A DNA stretch of 64,000 bases from contig NC_061788.1 in the NCBI RefSeq assembly GCF_022458985.1, forward strand, positions 1,051,264 to 1,115,263. The letters are read 5' to 3'. The stretch's first letter is position 1, and the number at the start of each line of letters is the position of its first letter. A program made the position numbers and the translations under genes. This DNA comes from Mugil cephalus (Eukaryota > Chordata > Actinopteri > Mugiliformes > Mugilidae). The notes beneath the pieces were generated by a model. The model was not told where the DNA came from. It saw only the letters and a program-made list of their open reading frames with translations, and made no database searches. Below, one piece after another: positions 28,509 to 40,480 of this stretch.

Positions 28509-31500
28509 CTCCTCTTCCTGCTCCTCCGCACCTCCTCCCCTTCTGTCTTACCCCCCCCCCCCCATGACATCACTCAGGTGAAATCAGCTGTTATCTGTGG
28601 GTCAAAGGTCACAGTGATGTGACTGTGACCCAGGCCACGCCCCCTGTCCTCTGCTGACCCCGTGTCTTGCTGCTGATTGGCCGCTGCCGTCGGCCGTTGT
28701 GTTCTGGTCCAATCAGTGATTAATAAGCGGTGATAAGGTTTTAAATCAGACATTAGACTCGTGCCCGTTATCGTGATTAAATAAGAACAAGATAAATATT
28801 TTATGGGAGAATGTGGAGGCTGTGATTGGCCTCCTTCTATTTATAGACCAGGGAGGAGGTGCTTCCCGCGTTAATCCCTCCTCCTCCTCTCGCTCTTATT
28901 AAGCCTCGTCTCCCCGTCTCAGTCCTTCCGTCCTCATGCGTTGGACGTCTACCCGTCATGGTGAAGTTCTTCTCTCGTCGCCCGGGGAACGGTGGCTCCG
29001 GGCGCCGGGGGCGTGGCCTGATTCGCCAGGTGAGACGCCGTCGCCCGGCCGACCGAGAGCGAGAGAGTGAGAGAGATGGAGGAGTGATGAGGACGAGAGC
29101 GACGAGATTCAGGTGGAAGTTAGTTAGTTAACGGGTTTATTAGTTAACGGGTTCATTAGTTAGTTAACGGGTTCATTAGTTAGTTAACGGGTTCATTAGT
29201 TAACGGGTTCATTAGTTAACGGGTTCATTAGTTAGTTCACGGGTTCATTAGTTAACGGGTTAACTCCTTAAAATGTTGACAAGTTAAAGTTCTGGTGGTG
29301 ATGTGGTCTCTGTGGTGGTTAGGAGTTAGAGGGAGGTGTCACGGGGAGGAGGAGGTGTCATTGGGAGGAGGAGGTGTCATTGGGAGGAGGAGGTGTCGCG
29401 GAGGTGTAATTCATGGAGTCAGCTGTGCGGTTTCCTGAGACGGACGGAGACTCTGAACCTGAGGGGACGGAGTCGTCCATGTTTACTTTGGCTGGAGACC
29501 AGGATCCAGGACCAGGATCCAGGACCAGGATCCGGGACCAGGATCCGGGACCAGGACCTGGTCTCTGATTGAAGGGGGGCAGACAAGTAGATCTGGTGTC
29601 ACCACGGAGGAACAGAAAAGAGGAGGCGGGGCTTAGTGACTGGTTTCTGTGGCAACAACTATATCAGCAGCTCAGCTGTTTTACCTTTAGCCTAGCTTAG
29701 CGGGTGTTAGCCTCTATCCGGCTAATCCCGTGCTAACCTGCTAACCCAGTTATCAGGAGGAGCTCAGTGAGGAGGCTCTGAGGAGGAGGTGTCTTTCTGT
29801 TCTGTGTGTTCATCTGCTTATTTTTATTTTTCTTTCCTTTCATTTTGTCTCTTCATTCACCTCCTCCTGACTCCCCCATTATCACCTCCTCCTCCTGACT
29901 CCCCCCTCAGGCTGCAGCTTCCTCGCCTGACTCTCCGTCACCGTCTGAGCGCGCTCAGTGGCGGCTTGTGTCGCCCCGCCCCTTGGCGCCGGCGTCCAAT
30001 CAGCTTCTTCTGCTACGTCCTGTCTGTCAGTGGTCTGCAGCCACTGGCCAACCGGGTAAAGAAGAGGAGTCAGTCAGTCACCTCCTCCTCCTCCTCCTCC
30101 TCCTGCTCCTGCTCCTCCTCATATGTCCTCCTCCTCCTCCTCCTCCTCCACCTCCTCATATGTCCTCCTCCTCCTCCTCTTCCTCCTCCTCCTCATATGT
30201 CCCCCTCCTCCTCCTCCTCCTCCTCCACCTCCTCATATGTCCTCCTCCTCCACCTCCTCCTCCTCCTCCTCCTCCTCCCATGTCCTCCTCCTCCTCCTCC
30301 ACCTCCTCATATGTCCTCCTCCTCCTCCTCCACCTCCTCCTATGTCCTCCTCCTCCTCATATGTCCTCCTCATCCTCCTCCTCCTATTTCCTCCTCCTCC
30401 TCCTCCTCCTCATATCTCCTCCTCCTCCTCTTCCTGCTCCTCCTATTCTTCCTCCCCCCCCATGTCCTGCTCCTCCTATTCTTCCTCCTCCTCCCCCTCC
30501 TCCTCCTGCTCCTCCTCACATGTGCTCCTCCTGCTCCTCCTGCAGGTGGCGCTGTACCGCTCCTTCCCGACGCGCTTCGTATCGAGGGCGTGGGGGCGTC
30601 TGAACCGCGTCGACCTCCCGCTGTGGCTCCGTAAACCGATCTTCTCCCTCTACATCTGGACGTTTGGAGTCAACATGCAGGTCAGCGCCTCCTTCCTGGC
30701 GCCTCCTTCCTGGCGCCTCCTTCCAGCTTCATCTCCTTCACGTCTCCTTCACGTCTCCTTTGTTCTCCTGCAGGAGGCGGCGGTGGAGGATTTGCATCAT
30801 TACAGGAATCTGGGGGAATTTTTCCGTCGTCGTCTCAAACCTGCAGTCAGACCTGTCTGCGCCTCCTCCTGCCTGGTGAGCTGCCCCCTCCCCCCCCTCC
30901 TCCTCCTCCCCCTCCTCCTCCTCCTCCTCCTCCTCCCCCTCCTCCTCCTCCTCCTCCTCCTCCTCAGACACTAGTCAGCTGTTTCTGTTGCAGATTTCTC
31001 CGGCCGACGGGAAAATCCTCCACTTTGGGCGCGTGAAGAACTCGGAGGTGGAGCAGGTGAAGGGAGTCACCTACAGCCTGGAGAACTTCCTGGGTCCTCA
31101 GAGGAGGCGCAGCGACGGTAACTCCCCACAGAAGCAGATTAATCTCAGGGAGGTTTAATCAGATTAAATGTCCATGTTACGTGTCCCTGTTGCTACGGAG
31201 ACAAACTAACTTGTGGACATTGTCCAACCAGAGGAGAGCTGACGCTTCTTATTGAGAACAGTCTCTCCCAGTGAACAGTGGCTGCAGGAGTGGACACATA
31301 TTAGCAGCAGCATTGGCAGCTTGTCTTTGTCTTGGTTTGTCTTGGTTTGTCTTGGTTTGTCTCCAGCTGTTAGCCGCGTTAGCCCAAGTGCTAGCAGAAT
31401 CCCCGGCTAACGTATGCTTGGCTTTACACCAGATTAATAAACGCGGGTATGATGGAATCTGTATTTCTTAAAACTTGGTACTTTCAGACTGACTTTTAAA

Positions 31501-32509
31501 GAGTTAAAACCCTGAACACTGTTTTACAGCAGGTTGTTGTTTCAGTGATTCATGAAAAGAAAGAGACAGAATATTGAAGTTCATTTAGATTTTAGGGCAG
31601 TTTCTCTACGTTTGTTCAGACTAAACAATGAGCGACTCCGAACCAGAGAACAAGCTGGCGACAAGTCTCAACCAATCAGATTAATCCGTGTTGTCGTCAT
31701 GACAACCAGCACAGTTCATTTCCTCCTCAGCTGTTTTCATGACTTGTTCCATGTCTTCCTGTCCTCAGACTCCTCCTCCTCGTCCTTCAGGGACCTCCTC
31801 CTGTCGTCTCCTGGTAACGACCTCTTCCACGTCGTCGTCTACCTGGCGCCAGGCGACTATCACTGTTTTCATTCGCCCACCGACTGGAGGGTGGAGCTTC
31901 GACGGCATTTCCCAGGTGAGTGCGTGTTCAGGTGTGCAGCTGTTTCTTTCTGGTGTCCACCTGGTCTCCACCTGGTCTCCATGTCCATGTCTGTCCTCGT
32001 CAGGTGCGTTGATGTCGGTGAACCCGGGCGTAGCTCGTTGGGTTAAAGAGCTCTTCTGCCTTAATGAACGGGTGGTGCTGACCGGCCAGTGGCAGCACGG
32101 CTTCTTCTCCTTGACGGCGGTCGGAGCCACAAACGTCGGCTCCATCAGAGTTTACTTCGATGAGGTGACGCTCGGTTTTAAATTTCGCTTGTTTCTCACT
32201 TGGACCGAACGTTTAAATGTGAATGTTTTCTGTTTGAAGGAGCTTCAGACCAACGCTCCTCGATACAGAAAAGGCTCGTTCCACGACCACAGCTACACGG
32301 CCGCCTGCAACCAGCTGGTGAAGATGGCGGGAGAAAGGGGCGTGGTCTCGGCGGATGGAGGGGGCGTGGCCTTACAGAAGGGGGACGCTGTTGGGGAGTT
32401 TAACCTGGGCTCCACCATCGTTCTGCTGTTTGAGGCTCCCAGAGACTTTAGGTTCAACCTGCAGCCTGGACAGCGAATCAGAGTCGGAGAAGGCCTCGGC
32501 TCTCTGTGA
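26652..32509 (+). CDS. pisd: Phosphatidylserine decarboxylase proenzyme, mitochondrial isoform
   Basis: PISD converts phosphatidylserine to phosphatidylethanolamine at the inner mitochondrial membrane. Exons: 26652-26704, 27009-27052, 27157-27293, 30546-30680, 30774-30875, 30994-31117, 31769-31915, 32004-32164, 32240-32509; 390 residues, all joins in phase. The first exons encode an Arg-rich presequence ([18 protein letters not shown]), then a membrane segment in [20 protein letters not shown] like the human canonical form. The shared catalytic part has [56 protein letters not shown], the [16 protein letters not shown] block and [13 protein letters not shown]. The LGST autocleavage site, where the Ser becomes the pyruvoyl group, lies in [15 protein letters not shown]. 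An AATAAA follows at 32857-32862, with another at 32865. The 3.25-kb intron 3 holds a second pair of 5' exons and a polypyrimidine satellite. Confidence 0.96.
27300..28557 (+). repeat. Polypyrimidine CTC-rich satellite in pisd intron 3
   Basis: About 1.25 kb of almost pure pyrimidine built from ctcctcctcctcatatgtc, ctcctcctcttcctcctcct and cttgtgtctcttcctcc blocks, in a higher-order pattern. For example, the block with tgtgtctctttctcctcctc recurs near 27780, 27924 and 28232. It ends in a C run at 28551-28563. The many Ser/Leu/Pro or Glu/Arg open frames here are repeat translations, not genes. Confidence 0.96.
28958..30055 (+). CDS. pisd: Alternative 5' exons of pisd (probable lipid-droplet-type isoform)
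   Basis: Within the intron before the shared exon at 30546, an ATG exon 28958-29029 ([13 protein letters not shown], basic) ends in a good donor. Exon 29918-30055, after a gctgcag acceptor, reads [16 protein letters not shown] and [17 protein letters not shown]. Both are phase 0 and join VALYRSF exactly. The second exon resembles the alternative N-terminus of the shorter human PISD isoform (FPQLALRRRL-type start, hydrophobic stretch, then RVALYKS), reported to target lipid droplets. The product would be 382 residues. The assignment of exon 28958-29029 is inferred from phase, splice signals and ATG; transcript support is needed. Confidence 0.7.
29117..29262 (+). repeat. GTTAACGGGTTCATTAGTTA tandem repeat
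   Basis: About seven units of 20-24 bp in the pisd intron following the alternative first exon. It is followed by short ggaggaggtgtc repeats (29326-29400) and ccaggatccaggaccaggat repeats (29495-29562). Confidence 0.9.
30076..30545 (+). repeat. Second CTC-rich polypyrimidine block before shared pisd exon
   Basis: Near-continuous ctcctc with scattered catatgtc, directly abutting the acceptor of the shared exon at 30546. A further 70-bp cctcct run lies at 30893-30965, just before exon 30994. These serve as exceptionally long polypyrimidine tracts. Confidence 0.95.
31118..31768 (+). other. pisd intron between exons ending 31117 and starting 31769
   Basis: Unique sequence with a short cttggtttgt triplication near 31330. 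No other feature is recognised. Confidence 0.5.
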
Positions 32510-33122
32510 TTGGCCACGCTGCAGGTCACCATGGCAACGCGTCCCCGTCCATCTGATTGGTCGTCTAAACCAGCACCAGCGCCTTCTGGAGGTTTCAGGC
32601 GGCGGTGCCTGAGGCATTATGGGTAATGTCCAAAGTGAAGAGACTGAAGGGGACAGGTTTATTTATAAAACTCCCAGAATGCCTTGTGCCAAACCCTCTG
32701 TTCAGTACATCCTATTTAACTAACGATGCATTTTTACTGAAGACTGAAATGTAACTTTTGATGTTGTTGCCAGACAGTTTGAATGTTTAAGCTCCATCTC
32801 AGTTTTTATTTCTGTTCTTGAACCAACTACTTTAATTTTGTTAAATGTTGATGATGAATAAATGAATAAATGTTTTGGAGAACGTGCTGTGGTTAAACTC
32901 ACCTGGCTGAACCAAACGCGTGAACGGTTTCATGTTAATGACTTTAATGACACTGATTCAGCTTTTACACATTTTATGCACAAAATAAATAGAAATGATG
33001 AAGAATTATTACGTTAATTAAATTTAAACTGACAAGAAGAACTAAAGCAAACTGACTGGTCCATAGTGGCCCCGCCCATTTGTGTTAGCCCCGCCCGTTT
33101 GTGTTAGCCCCGCCCGTTTGTG

Positions 33123-33926
<804 letters not shown>

Positions 33927-33964
33927 TTTGTTCTGATTGGACCAGAAGAATGTTTCTGTTCAAG

Positions 33965-34440
33965 ACTTGAACCAGAACCACATTAGAACCATATTAGAAC
34001 CAGATTAGAACCAGATTAGAACTAAACTAGAACTATATTAGAACCAGATTAGAGCCAGATTAGAACCACATTAGAACCAGATTAGAACCAGATTAGAACC
34101 AAACTAGAACCATATTAGAACAAGATTAGAACCAAACTAGAACCATATTAGAACCAGATTAGAACCAGATTAGAACCAGATTAGAACTAGATTAGAACCA
34201 AACTAGGACCATATTAGAACCAGATTAGAACCAGATTAGAACCAAACTAGAACCATATAGAACAAACTTAGAACCAAACTAGAACCATATTAGAACCAAT
34301 AGAACAGAATAGAGAAAGATTAGACAACGGAACCTATTAGAACCAGATTAGAACCAGAACCACAACTAGGACAACATTAGAACCTAACTAGAACCAAACC
34401 AGAACCAGACTAGAACCACAACTAGAACCAGACTAGAACC
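33965..34440 (+). repeat. AGAACCAGATTAGAACCA minisatellite
   Basis: About 35 units of 11-13 bp (attagaaccag, with variants aaactagaacc and atattagaacc). Intergenic, upstream of the RING gene. Confidence 0.92.
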
Positions 34441-34850
34441 AATGAACAGTCTCCACTCGTTCTCTCTTAAACTCACCTGAATGTGTCTCTCTTCTTCTTT
34501 TCTTCTTCTTCACATCTTCTCTTTCTCTCGTTTGTTTTTGTTCCGTCTTTTCTTTCACTCTTTCAAGTTGTTCTTTTCTTTTCGTCTTCGCTCGTTTGTT
34601 CTCGGTTCCTGGTTCTCTTCTATCTTCCTCTTCTTATCTTTAATTCTTCCTTCTACCTGACTGTTCTTTCCCTCCGTCCTCTGTCTCGTTGTTCCTGTCT
34701 TCATCCATAATTGATTCTGGGGCCGGGCCTCCTCGTTAATCATTCAACAGAACCGGCGCTAACGAGGCTTCGGGCCAGAACCTCCTCCCCCGACTAGAAC
34801 TCCCCATAATCACTGATTATTATGATCAACCAGGTATCAGGTGACAGACT
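34440..34850. other. Unassigned pyrimidine-rich intergenic DNA
   Basis: T/C-rich sequence (34485-34700) with an open frame of low complexity. No homology or splice structure is recognised. Confidence 0.4.
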
Positions 34851-34899
34851 GGGGTTGCCTAGCAACAGAGACACACAGGGTTACAGCAGAGAAACAGGA

Positions 34900-35795
34900 G
34901 GACCAGGTCTCAGGGGACCAGGTCTCGGTGGACCAGGTCTCAGTGGACCAGGTCTCGGTGGATCAGGGGACCAGGTCTCAGTGGATCAGGTCTCAGTGGA
35001 CCAGGTCTCGGTGGACCAGGTCTCAGTGGACCAGGTCTCGGTGGATCAGGTCTCAGTGGATCAGGTCTCAGTGGACCAGGTCTCGGTGGACCAGGTCTCG
35101 GTGGACCAGGTCTCAGTGGACCAGGTCTCGGTGGATCAGGTCTCGGTGGACCAGGCCTCAGTGGACCAGGTCTCAGTGGATCAGGGAACCAGGCCTCAGT
35201 GGACCAGGTCTCGGTGGATCAGGTCTCAGTGGACCAGGTCTCGGTGGATCAGGGGACCAGGTCTCAGTGGACCAGGTCTAGGTGGATCAGGGGACCAGGT
35301 CTCAGTGGATCAGGTCTAGGTGGATCAGGGGACCAGGTCTCAGTGGATCAGGTATCGGTGGACCAGGTCTCAGTGGACCAGGTCTCGGTGGATCAGGGGA
35401 CCAGGTCTCAGTGGATCAGGTATCGGTGGACCAGGTCTCGGTGGACCAGGCCTCAGTGGACCAGGTCTCGGTGGATCAGGTCTCAGTGGATCAGGTCTCA
35501 ATGGACCAGGTCTCAGTGGACCAGGTCTCGGTGGACCAGGGACCAGGTCTCGGTGGACCAGAGACCAGGTCTCAGTGGATCAGGTCTCGGTGGACCAGGT
35601 CTCGGTGGACCAGGTAACGGTGGACCAGGTCTCGGTGGACCAGGGACCAGGTCTCAGTGGATCAGGTCTCGGTGGACCAGGTAACGGTGGACCAGGTCTC
35701 GGTGGACCAGGGACCAGGTCTCAGTGGATCAGGTCTCGGTGGACCAGGTCTCGGTGGACCAGGTAACGGTGGACCAGGGACCAGGTCTCAGGTAA
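34900..35795 (+). repeat. GGACCAGGTCTCGGTGGATC minisatellite
   Basis: About 55 units of roughly 15 bp (ggaccaggtctcggt or ggatcaggtctcagt), with occasional insertion of aggggaccagg. Three-fold periodicity gives open frames in all + strand phases. The right end shows a recent duplication: a block containing aggtaacggtgg recurs at 35610, 35675 and 35760. Confidence 0.95.
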
Positions 35796-36261
35796 ATAAT
35801 CAGTCCTTCATCTCATTATCAGATTTTATTCAACTCCATAAACTTTATTCTTGTATTTATACTTAAACTCCTTCATTCTTAAATGTTCAAAATCATTGTC
35901 AAGAAAAATATAAATACTTTCTGGAAAAAAACAAAATGAATCATTTCCAGGATAAAATATAAAATCTTTACAAAACCAACAATCCAGCTCCTGCAATTTG
36001 TTCTGATTAACAACCGTTAACGAAGCAGAAAGGAGGCGTGTTCTTGAAATACATCCCAGAATAATAACATTCATCAAGAGTCTGATCAGGTTATTACATA
36101 TATAAGGATTTATTTATGATTTATTATTTAGAACTAAGGATTCTTTTATTCTGCGATGATGTCACTTCCTCCCTTTAACTGCGATGATGTCACTTCCTCC
36201 CTTCAACTGCGATGATGTCACTCTGTCTGTGGTGATGTCACTTCCTTTGTCTGTGGTGATG

Positions 36262-36578
36262 TCACTTCCTCCTGCATCTGTAGCAGCAGGCGTGGCACCG
36301 CCCTCCCCCCTCCTCCTCCCCTCCATCTTCCTTCACCATATATGGCGGCGGGGGGGCGGAGTTATAGGGATTGACATCGTTACTGCTCACTGTCATCGGA
36401 TTGGCTATCACCGTGGCCACATCATCTGAGGGGCGAAGCTTTGCCCGCGGGATGGTCACCTGACCATACGGATTGTCCAGTGATAGGTTGATGTTTGTTG
36501 ACATGATGGGGAAGAAGGCGGGGCTAAAACCAACCAGCCAATCAATTAATCAGCCAGCCGTCCAATCAGGAGAGAGGT
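36262..36578 (-). CDS. Candidate small gene, 80-aa PPPPY/Cys-rich protein
   Basis: The minus-strand frame 36262-36504 encodes 80 residues starting MSTNINLSLDNPYGQVTIP, with a mid-region NPYNSAPPPPYMVKED (a PPxY motif of the kind bound by WW domains), an acidic/Gly run, and the C-terminus RCHACCYRCRRK. Codon choice and non-repetitive composition in the first 55 residues look protein-like. Upstream on the same strand is an excellent 3' splice site (tctctcttttctatacag, ending 36579), implying a 5' UTR intron. A minus-strand AATAAA lies at 36109-36114. No orthologue is recognised and no signal peptide or membrane segment is evident. It could be an isolated terminal exon of a longer gene or a chance frame. 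Confidence 0.4.
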
Positions 36579-36759
36579 CTGTATAGAAAAGAGAGAGATT
36601 ATCTGTGAGAGGAGGAGAGGAAGACGAGGAGGACAAGAAAGGGAGGAAGGAGAGGAAGAGGAAGAGTAGAGGAAGAGGAGAAGAAGAGGAGAGGAAAGGA
36701 GGAGGAGCTCTTGTTCTCTACTCTTTAGTATCAGTCATGTAGCTCTGTGCTACTCCTGT

Positions 36760-37085
36760 ATAGCATGTTAGTTGCATGTTAGCTGTATGTTAGCTGCATG
36801 TTAGGTGCACATTAGTTGCATGTTAGCTACATGTTAGCTGCATGGAAGTTGCAGGTTAGCTGTATGTTAGCTGCACATTTGTTGAAGGTTAGCTGCATGT
36901 TAGCTGCATGTTAGTTACATGTTAGCTGCACGTTAGCTGTATGTTAGCTGTATTGTTAGTTGCATGTTAGCTGCACGTTAGCTGTATGTTAGCTGTATTG
37001 TTAGTTGCATGTTAGCTGCACGTTAGCTGTATGTTAGCTGTATTGTTAGTTGCATGTTAGCTGCACGTTAGCTGTATGTTAGCTG
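36760..37085 (+). repeat. GCATGTTAGCTGCACGTTAG tandem array
   Basis: Units of about 11 bp (tgttagctgca) grouped toward the right into a roughly 55-bp higher-order unit repeated about four times (36930-37085), each including gttagctgtattgttagttg. Confidence 0.9.
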
Positions 37086-37545
37086 TATTGTTAGCAGCAT
37101 GCTAACTCTCCTCCTCCATCTTCTTGTGGAGTTGTGTTTGTGACCTGTGGAGCTACATAAACTACATCTGTAGTCCTGCTCTCATCAAGCTGCCCAGTCT
37201 CCTGGGCCTCCCGAAGTCCTCCACTCATCCCTGGTTCTACATCAGGTCTCTAGACCATCAGGCCTCTAGACCATCATCTGGTTCTACATCAGGTCTCTAG
37301 ACCATCATCTGGTTCTACATCAGGCCTCTAGGCCATCATCTGGTTCTACATCAGGCCTCTAGACCATCATCTGGTTCTACATCAGGTCTCTAGACCATCA
37401 TCTGGTTCTACATCAGGCCTCTAGACCATCAGGCCTCTAGGCCATCATCTGGTTCTACATCAGGCCTCTAGGCCATCATCTGGTTATACATCAGGCCTCT
37501 AGACCATCAGGCCTCTAGGCCATCATCTGGTTCTACATGGACCCT
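37085..37545 (+). mobile_element. Tail fragment of the LINE-related repeat with internal minisatellite expansion
   Basis: 37096-37225 is closely similar to the reverse complement of 18640-18785 (shared blocks include ccatcttcttgtggagttgt and acatctgtagtcctgctctc), so it is the same interspersed repeat in the opposite orientation. The following segment, 37225-37545, is about 12 tandem copies of roughly 31 bp containing catctggttctacatcaggc. The corresponding motif occurs only twice, diverged, in the copy near 18610, so the array appears to have grown inside this copy. Confidence 0.7.
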
Positions 37546-37699
37546 TTAGTCAGACGGATCTTTATCTCTTCTCTTTTTCTTTCAGGTTTTGAGATGATTT
37601 GTTTTTAACTGATTAAATGTATAAAACCATCAGCAGAGGAAGTAGAGGATCCTCTAATATAGTAGTACTATAGTACTACTGAGTACTATACTGTGTACC

Positions 37700-39605
37700 A
37701 GTTAGTGCTGGGTTAGTAGTAGTACTAATATGTACCAGTTAGTGCTGGGTTAGTAGTAGTACTAATATACTTTGTATCAGTTAGTGCTGGGTTAGTAGTA
37801 GTACTAATATGTACCAGTTAGTGCTGGGTTAGTAGTAGTACTAATATACTGTGTACCAGTTAGTGCTGGGTTAGTAGTAGTACTAATATACTATGTACCA
37901 GTTAGTGCTGGGTTAGTAGTATTACTGATATACTTTGTATCACTTAGTGCTGAGTTAGTAGTAGTACTAATATGTACCAGTTAGTGCTGGGTTAGTAGTA
38001 GGACTGATATACTTTGTATCACTTAGTGCTGAGTTAGTAGTAGTACTAATATGTACCAGTTAGTGCTGGGTTAGTAGTTGTACTAATATGTACCAGTTAG
38101 TGCTGGGTTAGTAGTAGTACTAATATACTGTGTACCAGTTAGTGCTGGGTTAGTAGTAGTACTAATATGTACCAGTTAGTGCTGGGTTAGTAGTTGTACT
38201 AATATGTACCAGTTAGTGCTGGGTTAGTAGTAGTACTGATATACTTTGTATCACTTAGTGCTGGGTTAGTAGTAGTACTAATATACTGTGTACCAGTTAG
38301 TGCTGGGTTAGTAGTAGTACTAATATACTATGTACCAGTTAGTGCTGGGTTAGTAGTAGTACTGATATACTTTGTATCACTTAGTGCTGGGTTAGTAGTG
38401 GTACTAATATGTACCAGTTAGTGCTGGGTTAGTAGTAGTACTAATATACTATGTACCAGTTAGTGCTGGGTTAGTAGTAGGACTGATATACTTTGTATCA
38501 CTTAGTGCTGAGTTAGTAGTAGTACTAATATGTACCAGTTAGTGCTGGGTTAGTAGTTGTACTAATATGTACCAGTTAGTGCTGGGTTAGTAGTAGTACT
38601 GATATACTTTGTATCAGTTAGTGCTGGGTTAGTAGTAGTACTAATATACTGTGTACCAGTTAGTGCTGGGTTAGTAGTAGTACTAATATGTACCAGTTAG
38701 TGCTGGGTTAGTAGTAGTACTAATATACTATGTACCAGTTAGTGCTGGGTTAGTAGTAGGACTGATATACTTTGTATCACTTAGTGCTGAGTTAGTAGTA
38801 GTACTAATATGTACCAGTTAGTGCTGGGTTAGTAGTTGTACTAATATGTACCAGTTAGTGCTGGGTTAGTAGTAGTACTGATATACTTTGTATCAGTTAG
38901 TGCTGGGTTAGTAGTAGTACTAATATGTACCAGTTAGTGCTGGGTTAGTAGTTGTACTAATATGTACCAGTTAGTGCTGGGTTAGTAGTAGTACTAATAT
39001 ACTGTGTACCAGTTAGTGCTGGGTTAGTAGTAGTACTAATATGTACCAGTTAGTGCTGGGTTAGTAGTGTACTAATATGTACCAGTTAGTGCTGGGTTAG
39101 TAGTAGTACTGATATACTTTGTATCACTTAGAGCTGGGTTAGTAGTAGTACTAATATACTGTGTACCAGTTAGTGCTGGGTTAGTAGTAGTACTAATATA
39201 CTATGTACCAGTTAGTGCTGGGTTAGTAGTAGTACTGATATACTTTGTATCACTTAGTGCTGGGTTAGTAGTAGTACTAATATGTACCAGTTAGTGCTGG
39301 GTTAGTAGTAGTACTAATATACTATGTACCAGTTAGTGCTGGGTTAGTAGTAGGACTGATATACTTTGTATCACTTAGTGCTGAGTTAGTAGTAGTACTG
39401 ATATACTTTGTATCAGTTAGTGCTGGGTTAGTAGTAGTACTAATATACTGTGTACCAGTTAGTGCTGGGTTAGTAGTAGGACTGATATACTTTGTATCAC
39501 TTAGTGCTGGGTTAGTAGTAGTACTAATATGTACCAGTTAGTGCTGGGTTAGTAGTAGTACTAATATGTACCAGTTAGTGCTGGGTTAGTAGTTGTACTA
39601 ATATT
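37700..39605 (+). repeat. 1.9-kb minisatellite of two alternating unit types
   Basis: Head-to-tail units with the shared core gttagtgctgggttagtagt followed by agtactaatatgtacca (short unit, about 36 bp) or by a longer joint containing atatactgtgtacca or gatatactttgtatca (about 43 bp). Short and long units alternate in recurring strings; blocks of about 300-400 bp recur, indicating higher-order expansion. No open frame. Confidence 0.96.
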
Positions 39606-39744
39606 AATAGTAGTACTACTTTAAATCTGAAGTATCAGGTACGTTACCTGCTGCTGGTATTTGTGTTGTTGTAGTGAAGTATTTTTACTCGAGTAGACGA
39701 GTTTCAGGTGACTCACCTGTTCAGACGTTTATTTCTTCTCCTAC

Positions 39745-40396
39745 TTCTTATTCTTCTCCTTCTTCTTCTTCTTCTTCTTCTTCTTCTTCTTCTTCTTCTT
39801 CTCTGCAGGAGAAACTTTAAGTGAAGGAAACAACAAATCTCTCTGCTCTCTTTCCTTTTCACACAGTGAGTGAAGCTCGCTTGACCGCCTCACCCAGACC
39901 TGTTCTACCGGACGGCACTCCCTCCTCCTCCTCCCTCCTCCCTCCTCCTCCCTCCTCCTCCCTCCTCCCCCCTCCTCCCCCCTCCTCCTCCCTCCTCCCT
40001 CCCCCCTCCTCCTCCCTATTCACCTCCTCCCCTCCCTCCTCCTTATTCACCTCCTCCCTCACTTCCTTTCTTCTTTCCCTCCCTCCCCATGCACCCCTCC
40101 TTTCATCCCTCCTTGTTAATCTTCCTTCCTTCCTTCCATCTTTCCTTCCTTCCTTCCTTCCTTCCTTCCCTCCCTCATTCCTTCGTTCCTTCCTTCCCTC
40201 CCACCTTCCTTCTTTCCTTCCTTCCTTACCTCCCTCCATCCCTCCTTCTTTCCTTCCTCCCCTCCTTCCTTCCTTCCTTCCTTCCTTACCTCCATCCCTC
40301 CCTCCTTCCTTCCTTCCTTCCTTACCTCCCTCCCTCCCTCCTTCCTTCTTTCATTCCTCCCCTCCTTCCTTCCTTCCTTCCTTCCTCCCTCAGGTC
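39745..40396 (+). repeat. TTC, CCT and CTTCC microsatellite tract
   Basis: A ttc run (39760-39802), then after about 115 bp of unique sequence cctcct (39918-40050) and ccttccttcc/ccctccctcc (40070-40396). Pyrimidine strand is +. Overlapping Pro/Ser/Phe open frames are artefacts. Confidence 0.95.
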
Positions 40397-40480
40397 TGGA
40401 GGTCTATTGTTATTTCTGTGTTTTACAGACGTCCATGAACTCATCACGTCTGGAACCGGTTGAACAGAAACCGTCTCTTC

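Noticed and set aside
27096-28622. Open frame of 508 residues rich in Pro, Ser, Leu and Cys, and Glu/Arg frames on the opposite strand
   Set aside because: Pure translation of the CTC-rich satellite; only 27157-27293 inside it is a real pisd exon.
34822-35866. Series of overlapping frames with GPGLGG and DQVSV repeats resembling a structural protein
   Set aside because: Open in all three + strand frames because the unit is 15 bp; there is no unique start or end and the unit boundaries are irregular.
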